Notes under the pieces: generated by a model
Told to the model about the DNA's origin: nothing
The model's input: the letters and a program-made list of their open reading frames with translations, nothing else
Database searches by the model: none
Position numbers and translations under genes: made by a program
Shown here: piece by piece, positions 1 through 9,740 of the stretch
Position numbering within the stretch: position 1 is the first letter of the stretch
Layout of the letters: each line of letters begins with the position of its first letter
Origin: Alphaproteobacteria bacterium
Lineage (GTDB): Bacteria > Pseudomonadota > Alphaproteobacteria > Micavibrionales > Micavibrionaceae
Length of the DNA: 64,000 nt
Direction of reading: 5' to 3'
Assembly (NCBI GenBank): GCA_023384135.1
Contig: JAHDXS010000003.1
Coordinates: 186,001 to 250,000 of the forward strand

Positions 1-1
1 T

Positions 2-640
2 CAGGCGCAGCGCGGCTTTTCCTTCCGCTTCACTGGGCCGCTCGATATGCGTATGGACACGAGCGCGGATATTTCAACGGCCGCCGATCTGGTCAACCGG
101 ATGCGCGAAGAAGACCTCGCCAACCTGATCTACAAATACGGCGAGGAGCGCAAATCCCGCAAGATCGCATCGAAAATCGTCCGCCTCCGCGCGGAAAAAC
201 CTTTTGAGACAACGCTCGATCTCGCCGATGCCGTCCGTTCTGTCGTGCCACGCTCGCCCAAGGATAAAAGCGACCCCGCCACCCGCACCTTTCAGGCGCT
301 GCGCATCGCCGTGAACGATGAGATGGGCGAATTGGAGCGGGCGCTTGCCGCCTCCGAAAACATCCTCGCCCCCGGCGGGCGTTTGGTTGTCGTCACCTTC
401 CATTCGCTGGAGGACTCGCTGGTGAAAGCCTTCATCCGCGAAAAATCCGGGCGCATCCCCGGCGGCTCCCGCCATCTTCCGCCGGGCCAAAAACAAACGG
501 CTGAACCGGCCTTCATCGCGCTTTATAACAAGGCGCAGATCCCGTCCGATGCAGAGCAATACCGCAATTCCCGTTCCCGCTCCGCCAAGCTCCGCGCCGC
601 GATCCGCGAACCTGCCCCTCAACAGGAGAAATCGAAATGA
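2..640 (+). CDS. rsmH: 16S rRNA (cytosine(1402)-N4)-methyltransferase RsmH, C-terminal part
   Basis: The reading frame is open from base 2, so the gene starts before the window. RsmH (MraW) methylates N4 of C1402 in 16S rRNA using SAM, and it is the usual gene ahead of ftsL in dcw clusters. The visible part holds the family blocks GFSFRFTGPLDMRMD at the left edge, then ALRIAVNDEMGELE and the FHSLEDSLVK motif. The C-terminus is the usual basic tail rich in Arg, Ser and Lys. Its stop overlaps the ftsL start by four bases (ATGA), which suggests translational coupling. The identification is firm; the N-terminal part cannot be seen. Confidence 0.96.
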   Translation, partial: QAQRGFSFRFTGPLDMRMDTSADISTAADLVNRMREEDLANLIYKYGEERKSRKIASKIVRLRAEKPFETTLDLADAVRSVVPRSPKDKSDPATRTFQALRIAVNDEMGELERALAASENILAPGGRLVVVTFHSLEDSLVKAFIREKSGRIPGGSRHLPPGQKQTAEPAFIALYNKAQIPSDAEQYRNSRSRSAKLRAAIREPAPQQEKSK

Positions 641-1059
641 AAAAATCCATGCTCCTCCAAGCCTCCGTCTTTCTGGCCATGTGCGTCAGCGGCGGAGTGC
701 TGATGCATGTCAGCCAGAGCGTCCGACGCGCCGAGCGCGATCTGACCCGCCTCGATCTCTCCATAGAGCGCGAAAAGGAAGCCTTGCGCGTCCTGAGCGC
801 GGAGTGGAGCATGCTCAACAGCCCCGAGCGCATAGAGGCGCTGGCCAAGCGCTATCTCGATCTTGATTTGCCCGATGCCGCGCAACTAGTATCCGACCCC
901 AAAAAACTCGAAGCTTTGCAGGCTGAGGAGGAGGGGATTCTGATTCCTGCCTCCCTCGATAGCGGTAACGGCGCGACCGCGCCCGTTTACCTCCCGCGCA
1001 AACCCCAAAAACATGAGGCATCCTCAAACACTCCGGCGCAGGGAGAAACACGCGAATGA
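637..1059 (+). CDS. ftsL: Cell division protein FtsL
   Basis: This 140-residue bitopic protein has a short cytoplasmic N-terminus, one membrane segment (about residues 5-24) and a predicted coiled coil (about 28-60). It then carries the alphaproteobacterial pattern EWSMLNSPERIEALAKRYL. FtsL forms the FtsQLB subcomplex in the periplasm and helps activate FtsWI. The sequence is weakly conserved across bacteria, so the call rests on size, topology, the W-LN-PERIE-L motif and its place between rsmH and ftsI. The start overlaps the rsmH stop and the stop overlaps the ftsI start, each by four bases. The Pro/Ala-rich tail after residue 95 is variable. Confidence 0.92.
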   Translation: MKKSMLLQASVFLAMCVSGGVLMHVSQSVRRAERDLTRLDLSIEREKEALRVLSAEWSMLNSPERIEALAKRYLDLDLPDAAQLVSDPKKLEALQAEEEGILIPASLDSGNGATAPVYLPRKPQKHEASSNTPAQGETRE

Positions 1060-2828
1060 ACCCGAACCCCGGCAGCGAAAATCCGCCGCGTAAGGAGCCC
1101 GCCCAAAGCACGGCGCTCCAGCTCGCCTGCGGACGGCTTCTGCTTCTCGGCGTGGTCTTTGTTATGGCCTACGGGGTTGTGGCGGTCCGCGTGATCGACC
1201 TGATGATCGTGCAGAGCGCGTCCGCCGAAAGTGTGCAGGAGGCCGAAGAACTCGCGCGTCTCGCCCGTTCCGGCGATCTCCTAGCGCAGGTCCGTCGGGG
1301 CAATATCTACGACCGCAACGGCGTCCTTCTGGCGACCAGCCTCAAAACGCCCGCGCTCTACGCCGATCCGGCGCTGATCCTCGATAAACCTGCAATCGCC
1401 CGGGCGCTCTCGCAAATTTTCCCCGAACTCAAAGAGGCCGAGACGCTCACGAAAATCAGCGTCCCCAAATCCCGCTACGCCTGGCTGCGCCCGAACCTTT
1501 CCCCCGCGCAGCAGGACAAGGTCCTCGAACTCGGCGAGCCCGGCCTCGCGTTTGAATACGCCGACAGCCGCATCTATCCGCAAGGCGTTTTGGCCGCGCA
1601 TCTTCTGGGCTACACGGGCCGCGACGGCACCGGGCTGGCGGGCATCGAACGCGGCGCGCAGAAAACATTGGCGCAAGGGCGCGACGTAACTCTGACCATC
1701 GATGTGCGCCTCCAGCACGCCCTCCACCGCGAAATGAAGCGCGCCATCGAGGAATTCAGCGCGCAGGCGGGCGCGGGCATGATTATGAACGCCCGCACCG
1801 GGGAAATTCTGGCGGGGGTATCGCTGCCCGATTACGATTTGAACTTCACCAGCGTTCTGGCCGCCGATCCCGAAAAGAACAAGGAAATCCTGACCAACCG
1901 CCTGACCTTGGGCGTTTACGAATTCGGCTCCGTCTTTAAAATCTTCACGACTGCCGCGCTGCTGGAGACGCAGGACGCGCCGTTCTCCATGACCTTCGAT
2001 GCCCGCAAGCCACTCAAGATCGGGCGCTACACAATCAACGACTATCACGCCCAGAAGCGCGTGATGACGGTGCCCGAAGTCTTCATGCATTCCTCCAACA
2101 TCGGCTCCGCCCTGATGGCCCGCAGCGTCGGCGCGCAAAAACTGCAAGGTTTCCTGAGCGATCTCGGATTTATGAACCGGCCTCAGTTCGACATTCTTGA
2201 GGTCGGCGCACCCCTCACGCCCAAACCGTGGGGCGAATCCTCGACGATCACCGTCTCCTACGGCCACGGCATTTCCATCACGGCGCTGCAACTCTGCGCG
2301 GCGACGGCGGCGATGGTCAATGGCGGGCTTCAGGTCCACCCGAAACTTCTGCTGCCCGCATCGGGGGATGTATCCGTCATCAAGGCGCAGGCCCGCCTGA
2401 TCTCCGAGGAAACCTCCCAAAAAATGCGCGCGCTCCTGCGCCTTGTCGTGACGCAGGGCACGGGGAAAAAGGCCGACGTACCCGGCTATAATGTCGGCGG
2501 CAAGACCGGAACGGCGGAAAAAAGCGGCGGCAAAAAAGGCTACAACCGCAAAAGCCTGCTCTCTTCCTTCATCGGCGCATTCCCGATGGATAACCCCGAA
2601 TACGTCATTTTCGTGATGATCGACGAGCCGCAGGGCACCAAAAAAAGCTACGGCTACGCCACCGGCGGCTGGGTCGCCGCGCCCGCCGCCGCGCGCGTTG
2701 TGACCTCCATGGCCGCGATCCTTGGCCTGCCGTCCGATCAATACGACCCCACGCAGGATATCAGCCTGCCGCTCGAACAATACGTCAAACCCGAAACGCC
2801 GGAGAAAAAGAAGCTTGCCTCGAATTGA
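1056..2828 (+). CDS. ftsI: Peptidoglycan D,D-transpeptidase FtsI (PBP3)
   Basis: FtsI is the septal class B penicillin-binding protein that crosslinks peptidoglycan at the division site with FtsW. The 590 residues comprise a cytoplasmic tail, a membrane anchor (about 25-48), a dimerisation/pedestal domain and the transpeptidase domain. The catalytic motifs are visible: S292-V-F-K295 (SxxK; the SVFK form is common in alphaproteobacteria), S346-S-N348 (SxN) and K483-T-G-T. The start overlaps ftsL by four bases. The 3' end overlaps the likely TTG start of murE by 14 bases. Length and motif spacing are normal. Confidence 0.97.
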   Translation: MNPNPGSENPPRKEPAQSTALQLACGRLLLLGVVFVMAYGVVAVRVIDLMIVQSASAESVQEAEELARLARSGDLLAQVRRGNIYDRNGVLLATSLKTPALYADPALILDKPAIARALSQIFPELKEAETLTKISVPKSRYAWLRPNLSPAQQDKVLELGEPGLAFEYADSRIYPQGVLAAHLLGYTGRDGTGLAGIERGAQKTLAQGRDVTLTIDVRLQHALHREMKRAIEEFSAQAGAGMIMNARTGEILAGVSLPDYDLNFTSVLAADPEKNKEILTNRLTLGVYEFGSVFKIFTTAALLETQDAPFSMTFDARKPLKIGRYTINDYHAQKRVMTVPEVFMHSSNIGSALMARSVGAQKLQGFLSDLGFMNRPQFDILEVGAPLTPKPWGESSTITVSYGHGISITALQLCAATAAMVNGGLQVHPKLLLPASGDVSVIKAQARLISEETSQKMRALLRLVVTQGTGKKADVPGYNVGGKTGTAEKSGGKKGYNRKSLLSSFIGAFPMDNPEYVIFVMIDEPQGTKKSYGYATGGWVAAPAAARVVTSMAAILGLPSDQYDPTQDISLPLEQYVKPETPEKKKLASN

Positions 2829-4257
2829 TACGGCAAATCTGGAGTATGTCGCGTCTCTCGCCGATTTCAGTGGGATCACGCAGGACAGCCGCGCCGTGAA
2901 GCCGGGCTACATCTTCGCCGCCCTGCCGGGAACGCGCGCGGACGGGCGCGACTTCATTCCGCAGGCCTTGGAGAAGGGCGCAACAGCCATCATCGCGCGG
3001 ACGGGAACGGCCTTACCCGAAACCGGAAAAAAGATACTCCTGATTGAAGACGACAACCCGCATTTGAGGTTCGCTCAAATCTGCGCCGCCTATTATAATA
3101 AGCAACCCGAAACCGTCGTCGCCGTCACCGGAACCAACGGCAAGACCTCGACCGCCCATTTCGCGGCGCAGCTCTGGAAGGCCTTGGGGAAAAAATCCGC
3201 CAGCATGGGCACGCTCGGCCTTATGGTCGATGGAAAAATCCGCACGGCCTCGTCCATGACCACGCCCGACCCCGTGACGCTCCACCGCGATCTGGCGGAA
3301 TTGGCGGAGGAGGGCATAGAGGCCCTCTGCCTCGAAGCCTCCAGCCATGGCCTCGCACAATACCGCCTCGATGGTGTGCGCTTAGCCGCCGCCGGATACA
3401 CCAACATCTCCCGCGACCATCTGGATTACCACGCGGACATGGACAGCTATTTCGCGGCCAAGATGCGCCTCTTCTCTGAACTCCTGCCACAAGGCGCCGC
3501 TGCGATCATCAACGCCGACGCGCCCGAAGCCGGGCAGATCATCAGAGCCTGTGAAGACGACGATCGTCACATCATCACCTACGGGCACGAGGCAGAGGAT
3601 ATTCGGATCGAAAAACTGATCCATGATACGGACGGCCTGGTGATGAAGCTGAAGCTGCTCAAAGAGTCTCATCGGGTCAAGCTCCCCCTCGTCGGCGCGT
3701 TTCAGGCCTGGAACGTCCTCTGCGCCTTCGGCCTCGTCTGGGCGGCGGAAGGAAAATCCAAAGAAACCGCCCTAAAGCTTGTAGCCGCGCTTGAACATCT
3801 TAAAGGCGTCCCAGGCCGGATGCAGAAAATCGAGGGGCCGAAGGCCGTCTATGTCGATTACGCCCACACGCCCGACGCGCTGGAAAACGCGCTCAAATCC
3901 CTGCGCCCGCATACGCGCGGCAATCTTAATTGCCTCTTCGGCTGCGGCGGCGACCGCGACCCCGGCAAGCGCCCGATCATGGGTGAAATCGCCGCTAGAC
4001 TTGCCGACCGCGTGATCGTGACCGACGACAACCCGCGCTCCGAAGACCCCGCCAAAATCCGCGCCGCGATCCTGAAGGGCGCGAAGGGCGCGCACGAAAT
4101 CGCGGGCCGCCACGAAGCGATCCGCGAAGCCATGGAAGACATGAAGGAGGGCGATGTCCTCCTTGTGGCCGGAAAAGGCCACGAAACCGGCCAGACGGTC
4201 GGCACCGTCACTCATCCCTTCGACGATGCACAGGAGGTCCGTAACGCCATGCCCTGA
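2815..4257 (+). CDS. murE: UDP-MurNAc-tripeptide synthetase MurE (meso-DAP adding)
   Basis: MurE adds the third amino acid to UDP-MurNAc-L-Ala-D-Glu in the cytoplasm. The start is best placed at TTG 2815: homology begins there (LPRIDTANLEYVASL), a GGAG lies about ten bases upstream, and upstream ATGs in the frame fall deep inside ftsI. This gives 480 residues, a normal length. The ATP loop G106-T-N-G-K110-T is intact. The D405-N-P-R408 motif marks meso-diaminopimelate specificity in this family, as expected for a Gram-negative. The gene overlaps ftsI by 14 bases, so it is probably translationally coupled. The expected next gene, murF, does not follow. Confidence 0.96.
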   Translation: MPRIDTANLEYVASLADFSGITQDSRAVKPGYIFAALPGTRADGRDFIPQALEKGATAIIARTGTALPETGKKILLIEDDNPHLRFAQICAAYYNKQPETVVAVTGTNGKTSTAHFAAQLWKALGKKSASMGTLGLMVDGKIRTASSMTTPDPVTLHRDLAELAEEGIEALCLEASSHGLAQYRLDGVRLAAAGYTNISRDHLDYHADMDSYFAAKMRLFSELLPQGAAAIINADAPEAGQIIRACEDDDRHIITYGHEAEDIRIEKLIHDTDGLVMKLKLLKESHRVKLPLVGAFQAWNVLCAFGLVWAAEGKSKETALKLVAALEHLKGVPGRMQKIEGPKAVYVDYAHTPDALENALKSLRPHTRGNLNCLFGCGGDRDPGKRPIMGEIAARLADRVIVTDDNPRSEDPAKIRAAILKGAKGAHEIAGRHEAIREAMEDMKEGDVLLVAGKGHETGQTVGTVTHPFDDAQEVRNAMP

Positions 4258-4312
4258 CAGACCCTGAACCCCGCAAACCAACGCTGATTAAAAAAACTGA
4301 AAGCACATTAAA

Positions 4313-4780
4313 ATGATTGAGAATAACCGCTTCTACTGGTCCGTCCTGAAAACCCGCAGCGTGACCGTCAGCGTTCGCCCGCGAGAGGGAATAAGGGGAG
4401 TGGCGTTTTCCGTAAATAAAATCATCGATATCGGAAGCGGGCGCCAGACGGTGTTCCTTGATCATCTCGAACACCCCGATCAAAAAGCCGCTTCGGCGCG
4501 GCGTTCGGGGGTAAACAACGAATTGGCAATTCCCTTTAAAATGGGTAATCTGGATTTTGTTTACATTTCCCGCCGCACGCCGGCCATCAGGGATATCAGT
4601 GTTTTGATTTCTGAGTTGTACAAAAATGCCAAGATCGAACGAATCGTCCCCGAAGTCCTCTGCCCGGGCGATATCCTTGTGTTCCGCCAGGACGAGCAGG
4701 AACAGAAAATCAAGATGGTGGACGCCCTGCGCGTCATGTATCCCGCAAGCGAAGCCGGCCGAGGCGTAAATGTTCTATAA
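4313..4780 (+). CDS. Unknown 155-aa protein in the murF position
   Basis: I do not recognise a family for certain. The gene lies exactly where murF normally sits, between murE and mraY, and overlaps mraY by 11 bases, so it is part of the operon. The protein has no signal peptide or membrane segment. Its C-terminal stretch (PGDILVF, then KIKMVDAL) resembles by eye the end of MurF domain 3 (PGD-VLVKGS, then VV-AL). The middle [12 protein letters not shown] resembles the MurF R-IAVLGDM-EL strand. There is no ATP loop and no UDP-sugar-binding domain, so it cannot be a working MurF. It may be a decayed or repurposed MurF C-terminal domain; this is inference from weak similarity. No clear ribosome-binding site precedes ATG 4313. 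Confidence 0.7.
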   Translation: MIENNRFYWSVLKTRSVTVSVRPREGIRGVAFSVNKIIDIGSGRQTVFLDHLEHPDQKAASARRSGVNNELAIPFKMGNLDFVYISRRTPAIRDISVLISELYKNAKIERIVPEVLCPGDILVFRQDEQEQKIKMVDALRVMYPASEAGRGVNVL

Positions 4781-5855
4781 TCTCCTGTTCCCGCTCCACG
4801 CATACATAAACGCCTTCAACCTCTTCGGTTACGTGACTTTTCGCACGGGCGGCGCGGTCATCACCTCGCTGGTGATTTGTTTCGTGATCGCCCCGCGCAT
4901 GATCCGCTGGCTCAAGAAAAAACAGAAAGAGGGCCAGCCCATCCGTGAGGACGGTCCCGAAACCCACTTCAAAAAGGCCGGAACCCCCACGATGGGCGGC
5001 CTGATGATCCTCATTTCCGTGGTGATCAGCACGCTCCTCTGGGCCGATCTGTCCAACGCTTACGTCTGGCTGGCCCTGTTCGTCATGATCGGCTTCGGCC
5101 TCGTGGGCTTCGCCGACGACTATCTCAAACTCACCAAGAAAAACCCCAAGGGCCTCTCGGGCCGCCTCAAGCTCATCGCTCTGTTCGGAATCGGCTTTCT
5201 GGCCTCGCTCGGAATTATGTTCGCGCTGCCCGACCATCTCGCCACGCACGTCGCGCCGCCTTTCTTTAAAAATGTCCTGTTCAACCTTTCATGGTTCTTC
5301 ATCCCGTGGTCCATGCTGGTCATGGTCGGGGCCTCCAACGCTGTGAACCTCACCGACGGCCTCGACGGTCTCGCCATCGTCCCCATCGCCATCGTCGCCG
5401 CCTGTTTCGGCTTGATCGCCTACCTCGTGGGCAATTTCAAATTCTCCGAATACCTCTTCATCTATTTCGTACCCGGCTCGGCGGAACTCTCCATAATCTG
5501 CGGCGCGCTCATTGGCGGCGCGCTGGGCTTCTTGTGGTATAATGCGCCCCCGGCGGCCATTTTTATGGGCGACACGGGCTCTCTGGCAATGGGCGGCCTT
5601 TTGGGCGCGGTCGCGGTCATGACCAAGCATGAAATCGTTCTGGCCATCGTCGGCGGCCTGTTTGTGGTCGAAACGGTTTCCGTAATCATTCAAGTGGCCT
5701 CCTTCAAGATGACGGGCAAGCGCGTCTTCGCGATGGCGCCGCTGCACCACCATTTTGAGAAAAAGGGCTGGTCGGAGCCGACCATTGTGATACGCTTCTG
5801 GATTATCGCAATCATTCTGGCACTCGTCGGCCTCGCGACACTTAAAATTCGCTGA
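4770..5855 (+). CDS. mraY: Phospho-MurNAc-pentapeptide translocase MraY
   Basis: MraY transfers phospho-MurNAc-pentapeptide from UDP to undecaprenyl phosphate, making lipid I at the inner membrane. The 361-residue protein is a ten-helix membrane protein of normal length. Family motifs are present: D116-D-Y118 in a cytoplasmic loop, N193-L-T-D-G-L-D-G, and the H326-H-H triad followed by FEKKGW. The start overlaps the 155-aa upstream gene by 11 bases and has a GAGG about ten bases upstream. Confidence 0.98.
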   Translation: MFYNLLFPLHAYINAFNLFGYVTFRTGGAVITSLVICFVIAPRMIRWLKKKQKEGQPIREDGPETHFKKAGTPTMGGLMILISVVISTLLWADLSNAYVWLALFVMIGFGLVGFADDYLKLTKKNPKGLSGRLKLIALFGIGFLASLGIMFALPDHLATHVAPPFFKNVLFNLSWFFIPWSMLVMVGASNAVNLTDGLDGLAIVPIAIVAACFGLIAYLVGNFKFSEYLFIYFVPGSAELSIICGALIGGALGFLWYNAPPAAIFMGDTGSLAMGGLLGAVAVMTKHEIVLAIVGGLFVVETVSVIIQVASFKMTGKRVFAMAPLHHHFEKKGWSEPTIVIRFWIIAIILALVGLATLKIR

Positions 5856-5896
5856 ACACTGCGGGAAAATAACCGCCGCATCGGACTCGGATAAGC

Positions 5897-7306
5897 ATGG
5901 TGAAACTGAAACCGTACATAGACTCTCTGGATAAAAAGAAAATCCTCGTCTACGGACTGGGACGCAGCGGCCTGTCCACGCTTCACGCGCTGGCTAAAAC
6001 CGGGGCGCAGATCGTAGCGGGCGACGACGACCCCGAGCGTCTGGAACCCGCTCGCGAAATGGGCGTGCAGATCCTCGACGAGGGGCGGCAGGATTTCTCG
6101 GAATTTGCCTTCGTGCTGCTCTCGCCGGGCATTCCGCTGACCCATCCCGAACCGCACCGCGTCGTCAAGGCGGCAAGCGCGGCGGGCGTGGAGGTGATCG
6201 GTGATATCGAGCTCTTCTACCGCGCCGGAAAGACTGGCAAGACGATCGGCGTGACCGGAACAAACGGCAAATCGACGACCGTCAGCCTCATCCACCACAT
6301 CATCAAGACCTGCGGCAAAAAGACCGTCCTCGGCGGCAATATCGGCGTCCCGGTGCTGGATCTGAAAATCCCTGCGGGCGAATGTTACACGGTTCTGGAA
6401 ATGTCATCCTACCAGATCGACCTCTGCCCGACCTTCCGCCCCGATATCTCGGTCCTCATCAACATCACCCCCGACCATATCGACCGCCACGGCGGGGTCG
6501 AGGAATACGCCGCCGTGAAGAAAAAGATCGTCGATGAAAGCCAGAGCGGTTTCGGCGGCGGCACGGCGATCATCTGCACCGACGACGAGCACACCCGCGC
6601 GATTTTGGAATCCGTGCGCGAACGCGGCCTGCGCAAGGTTGTTCCCGTGTCCGTTCTGAAGGCGGAGGAGGGCGGCGTCTATGTCGAGGGCGGCATGCTT
6701 GTGGACGCCATGTCCGGCCAGCTTGTGACGATAGGGGATATGGAAGACCTCAAATCCCTGCGCGGCGACCACAACCACCAGAACGCCGTCTGCGCCTACG
6801 CCGTCGCCCGCACCATCGGCTTCGCGCCGGAGCAGATTTTCGAGGCGATGCAGAGCTTCGAGGGCCTCCAGCACAGGCAGTTCCTCGTCCGCACGATCAA
6901 CGGCGTCTCCTACGTGAACGACAGCAAGGCCACCAACGCCGAGGCCGCCGCGATGGCCCTCAACTGCCACAACAATATTTACTGGATCGTCGGCGGCCGC
7001 AAGAAAGATACCGGCCTCAAGGGGTTGGAAATGTTCTCCGACCGCATCCGCCACGCCTTCCTGATCGGTGAATCGACCGAGGAGTTCGCGGTCTGGATGC
7101 AAAATTTCGGAATTTCGTACAGCCGCTGCGGAACCCTCTCCGCCGCCGTGGAGGCGGCCCACACGATGGCGCAGGAAAGTCGCGGCCAGCCCGGCGGCGC
7201 GGGGGTCGTGCTGCTGTCCCCGGCCTGCGCCTCCTTCGACCAGTTCAAATCCTTTGAGGATCGCGGCACGAAATTCACCCGGCTTATTGCAAAACTCGCA
7301 GAGTGA
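5897..7306 (+). CDS. murD: UDP-MurNAc-L-alanine:D-glutamate ligase MurD
   Basis: MurD adds D-glutamate to UDP-MurNAc-L-Ala in the cytoplasm. The 469 residues show an N-terminal Rossmann-like domain (VYGLGRSGLSTLHAL), the ATP loop V119-T-G-T-N-G-K125-S-T, the central-domain NITPDHIDRHG block and the C-terminal-domain motif NDSKATNAEA. It is slightly longer than the E. coli enzyme but otherwise regular. The gene follows mraY after a 41-base gap. Its stop is 23 bases before the likely ftsW start. Confidence 0.97.
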   Translation: MVKLKPYIDSLDKKKILVYGLGRSGLSTLHALAKTGAQIVAGDDDPERLEPAREMGVQILDEGRQDFSEFAFVLLSPGIPLTHPEPHRVVKAASAAGVEVIGDIELFYRAGKTGKTIGVTGTNGKSTTVSLIHHIIKTCGKKTVLGGNIGVPVLDLKIPAGECYTVLEMSSYQIDLCPTFRPDISVLINITPDHIDRHGGVEEYAAVKKKIVDESQSGFGGGTAIICTDDEHTRAILESVRERGLRKVVPVSVLKAEEGGVYVEGGMLVDAMSGQLVTIGDMEDLKSLRGDHNHQNAVCAYAVARTIGFAPEQIFEAMQSFEGLQHRQFLVRTINGVSYVNDSKATNAEAAAMALNCHNNIYWIVGGRKKDTGLKGLEMFSDRIRHAFLIGESTEEFAVWMQNFGISYSRCGTLSAAVEAAHTMAQESRGQPGGAGVVLLSPACASFDQFKSFEDRGTKFTRLIAKLAE

Positions 7307-7329
7307 AGAGAGAACCAAGAAAGCCAAAA

Positions 7330-8583
7330 ATGACAGACGCCGTACCTCAATATCAACCCTTCTCCCGCGCAGACCGCTCCTTCCTCGGCGCATGGTGGTG
7401 GACGGTTGATCACACCCTTATGGTGGCCGTGTTTCTGCTCGCCGTCATCGGTCTCGCGATGGTTTCTACGGCCAGCCCAACCGTCGCGCAGCTTCACAAT
7501 CTCGACGACTACCATTTCCTGAAGCGCCAGGTTATCTGGCTCGTGCCCGCGCTGGGCCTGATGCTCGGGGTGTCCATGCTGAATCCGCGCGCCATCTGGC
7601 GGATATGCAGCATCGTCTTTCTTGCGGGCGTTGTGGGCATGCTGATGACTTTGTTCATAGGAGCCGAGATTAAAGGCGCGCGCCGCTGGCTTCCGCTTCT
7701 AGGCATGTCGGTCCAGCCCAGCGAATTTGTCAAACCGGCCTTTATTGTCGTGGCCGCGTGGTTCATGGCCTTGCAGAAAACCCCCTGGGCACGCGTCGGC
7801 GGCATGAAGCCGATCCTTGCCAAGGCCTTTGCGCCCAAGGACAAGGCCCCTATGCGTAATTTTTTCATCGTCATCGGTCTCTACGCTCTGGTAATTATCC
7901 TCCTGATGTTGCAACCCGATCTGGGAATGAGCGCGGTTGTGACGTGCGTCTTCGCGGCGCAGATTTTTCTGGCCGGGATGCGCCTGAGATATCTCACCTT
8001 GATGCTGCTGATCGCTCCGGTATTGCTGGGCGGCGCCTATATTGCGCATGACCATGTCCGCAGCCGCATCGACCGCTTCCTCTACCCCCACAGCGGCGAC
8101 ACCTATCAGGTCGACCGGGCGCTCGAAGCCTTCCGAAACGGCGGCCTGACCGGAACCGGGCCGGGGCAGGGCACCGTGAAACTCAACCTTCCCGACGCTC
8201 ACGCCGACTTCATTTTCCCGGTGGCGGGTGAAGAGTTCGGCATCCTCTTCGTGCTGTTCCTGATTGGCCTCTTCGGCTTTGTGGTTCTGCGCGGCTTCAA
8301 CCGCCTTCGCCAGAGCGACGATATGTTCGCCGTTCTCGCTGTCGGCGGACTGCTGACCATGTTCGGGCTTCAGGCCTTTATTCATATGGGCTCCAGCGTC
8401 CACCTCCTGCCCGCCAAGGGCATGACCATGCCCTTCATCAGTTACGGCGGCTCTTCGTTGATTTCGCTCGGCTTGTCTATGGGGATCGTGCTCTCACTGA
8501 CGCGCCGCCAGCGCCGGGCCGGAATGGCGCGCGCACTGGGCCGGCCCATGTCCCGGGCCGAAGAAACCGGGGATCTGCCATGA
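7330..8583 (+). CDS. ftsW: Lipid II glycosyltransferase FtsW
   Basis: FtsW is the SEDS-family glycosyltransferase that polymerises septal glycan together with FtsI. The protein has about ten membrane helices. SEDS signatures are present: PDAHADFIFPVAGEEFG in the large periplasmic loop region and KGMTMPFISYGGSSLISLG near the C-terminus. ATG 7330 (417 residues) is preferred. A GTG at 7303 would add nine charged residues and overlap the murD stop. The 3' end overlaps murG by four bases. It is distinguished from RodA (52487-53617) by its place in the dcw cluster and by the MPFISYGGSS form of the motif. Confidence 0.96.
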   Translation: MTDAVPQYQPFSRADRSFLGAWWWTVDHTLMVAVFLLAVIGLAMVSTASPTVAQLHNLDDYHFLKRQVIWLVPALGLMLGVSMLNPRAIWRICSIVFLAGVVGMLMTLFIGAEIKGARRWLPLLGMSVQPSEFVKPAFIVVAAWFMALQKTPWARVGGMKPILAKAFAPKDKAPMRNFFIVIGLYALVIILLMLQPDLGMSAVVTCVFAAQIFLAGMRLRYLTLMLLIAPVLLGGAYIAHDHVRSRIDRFLYPHSGDTYQVDRALEAFRNGGLTGTGPGQGTVKLNLPDAHADFIFPVAGEEFGILFVLFLIGLFGFVVLRGFNRLRQSDDMFAVLAVGGLLTMFGLQAFIHMGSSVHLLPAKGMTMPFISYGGSSLISLGLSMGIVLSLTRRQRRAGMARALGRPMSRAEETGDLP

Positions 8584-9695
8584 ACGCGTCCGCCCCGCAA
8601 CCCGCGCCCCTGATCCTGATCAGCAGCGGGGGAACGGGCGGCCACATGACTCCCGCCGCCGCCCTCGCGCACGATCTTGTCCGGCGCGGATACCGGGTCG
8701 CCCTCATCACCGACGATCGGGGTAAAAAATTCACGAATATGTTTCCCGAAAGCACGGCAACGCACGTCATCCGCGCGGGCACAATCGGCGGCGGCCCCGC
8801 CGGAAAGCTTAAAGGGGCGCTAAACCTTATAGCTGGGTTCGCGCAGGCCTGGATCATCGTAGGCAAACACCGCCCCGCCGCGGTGGTGGGCTTTGGCGGC
8901 TACCCGTCCGTCCCCGGCGTAGTCGCGGGCCAGCTCCGCAAAATCCCGACGATCCTGCACGAACAGAACGCCGTTCTGGGCCGCGCTAACCTTAATTTGG
9001 CCAAGCGCGCCGAACGCATCGCGCTCTCCTTCCCCGACATGAGTGGGCTTGATAAGGACACATGCCTGCGCACAGTGATCACGGGCAATCCCGTCCGCCC
9101 GGAGATTGCCGCCCTGCATGACGCGCCCTATACCCAACCCGCGCCGGAAGGACCCTTAAATATCCTTGTCATGGGCGGATCTCTGGGCGCGTCCGTCTTC
9201 GCCCGCGTGGTGCCCGAAGCGCTGGCAAAATTACCGCAGGCCGACCGCGCCCGCCTGAACATCGTCCAGCAATGCCGCGAATCCGACCTCGAATCCGCCC
9301 GCATGGCGTACGAACAGGCCGGTATCAAGGCCGAACTCGCCGCCTTTTACAACGACATGGCCGCCCGCCTCACCGCCGCCCACCTCATCATTTGCCGCTC
9401 CGGCGCCAGCACCGTGGCCGAACTCAGCGCGGCGGGCCGCGCCGCCATCTACGTTCCATACCCCCACCATAAAGACCAGCAGCAAAAGAAAAACGCCCAA
9501 TACCTGACCGATCGCGGCGGCGGCTGGCTGATGACCGAGGATATCTTCACCCCCGAGGCTTTGCTTGCAAGAATCGAGGCTTTTCTGCAAAATCCCGATG
9601 AATTGGCGCAGGCCGCGCAAAAATCACGCGCCTTTGGTCGGCCCGATGCGGCCCGTAGGCTCGGAAATCTTGTCTCAGCGCTGATAAAGGCTTAA
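8580..9695 (+). CDS. murG: UDP-GlcNAc:lipid I transferase MurG
   Basis: MurG converts lipid I to lipid II by adding GlcNAc at the inner face of the membrane. The 371-residue GT28 protein has the N-terminal glycine-rich loop GGTGGHMTPA (about residues 14-23), FGGYPSVP, HEQNAVLGRAN and the C-terminal donor-site block CRSGASTVAEL followed by PYPHHKDQQQ. All are normal for the family. The start overlaps the ftsW stop (ATGA) and has a GGGGAT ribosome-binding site. Confidence 0.97.
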   Translation: MNASAPQPAPLILISSGGTGGHMTPAAALAHDLVRRGYRVALITDDRGKKFTNMFPESTATHVIRAGTIGGGPAGKLKGALNLIAGFAQAWIIVGKHRPAAVVGFGGYPSVPGVVAGQLRKIPTILHEQNAVLGRANLNLAKRAERIALSFPDMSGLDKDTCLRTVITGNPVRPEIAALHDAPYTQPAPEGPLNILVMGGSLGASVFARVVPEALAKLPQADRARLNIVQQCRESDLESARMAYEQAGIKAELAAFYNDMAARLTAAHLIICRSGASTVAELSAAGRAAIYVPYPHHKDQQQKKNAQYLTDRGGGWLMTEDIFTPEALLARIEAFLQNPDELAQAAQKSRAFGRPDAARRLGNLVSALIKA

Positions 9696-9740
9696 AAGGG
9701 GCAGCTTTAAAGGGCAAAGCCCAACGGAGAAAGTTCGTAA

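Noticed and set aside
1281-2879. Long minus-strand frame opposite ftsI
   Set aside because: It lies wholly antisense to ftsI, has no family motifs and is rich in Arg, Gly and Ala as expected from the complement of a GC-rich gene.
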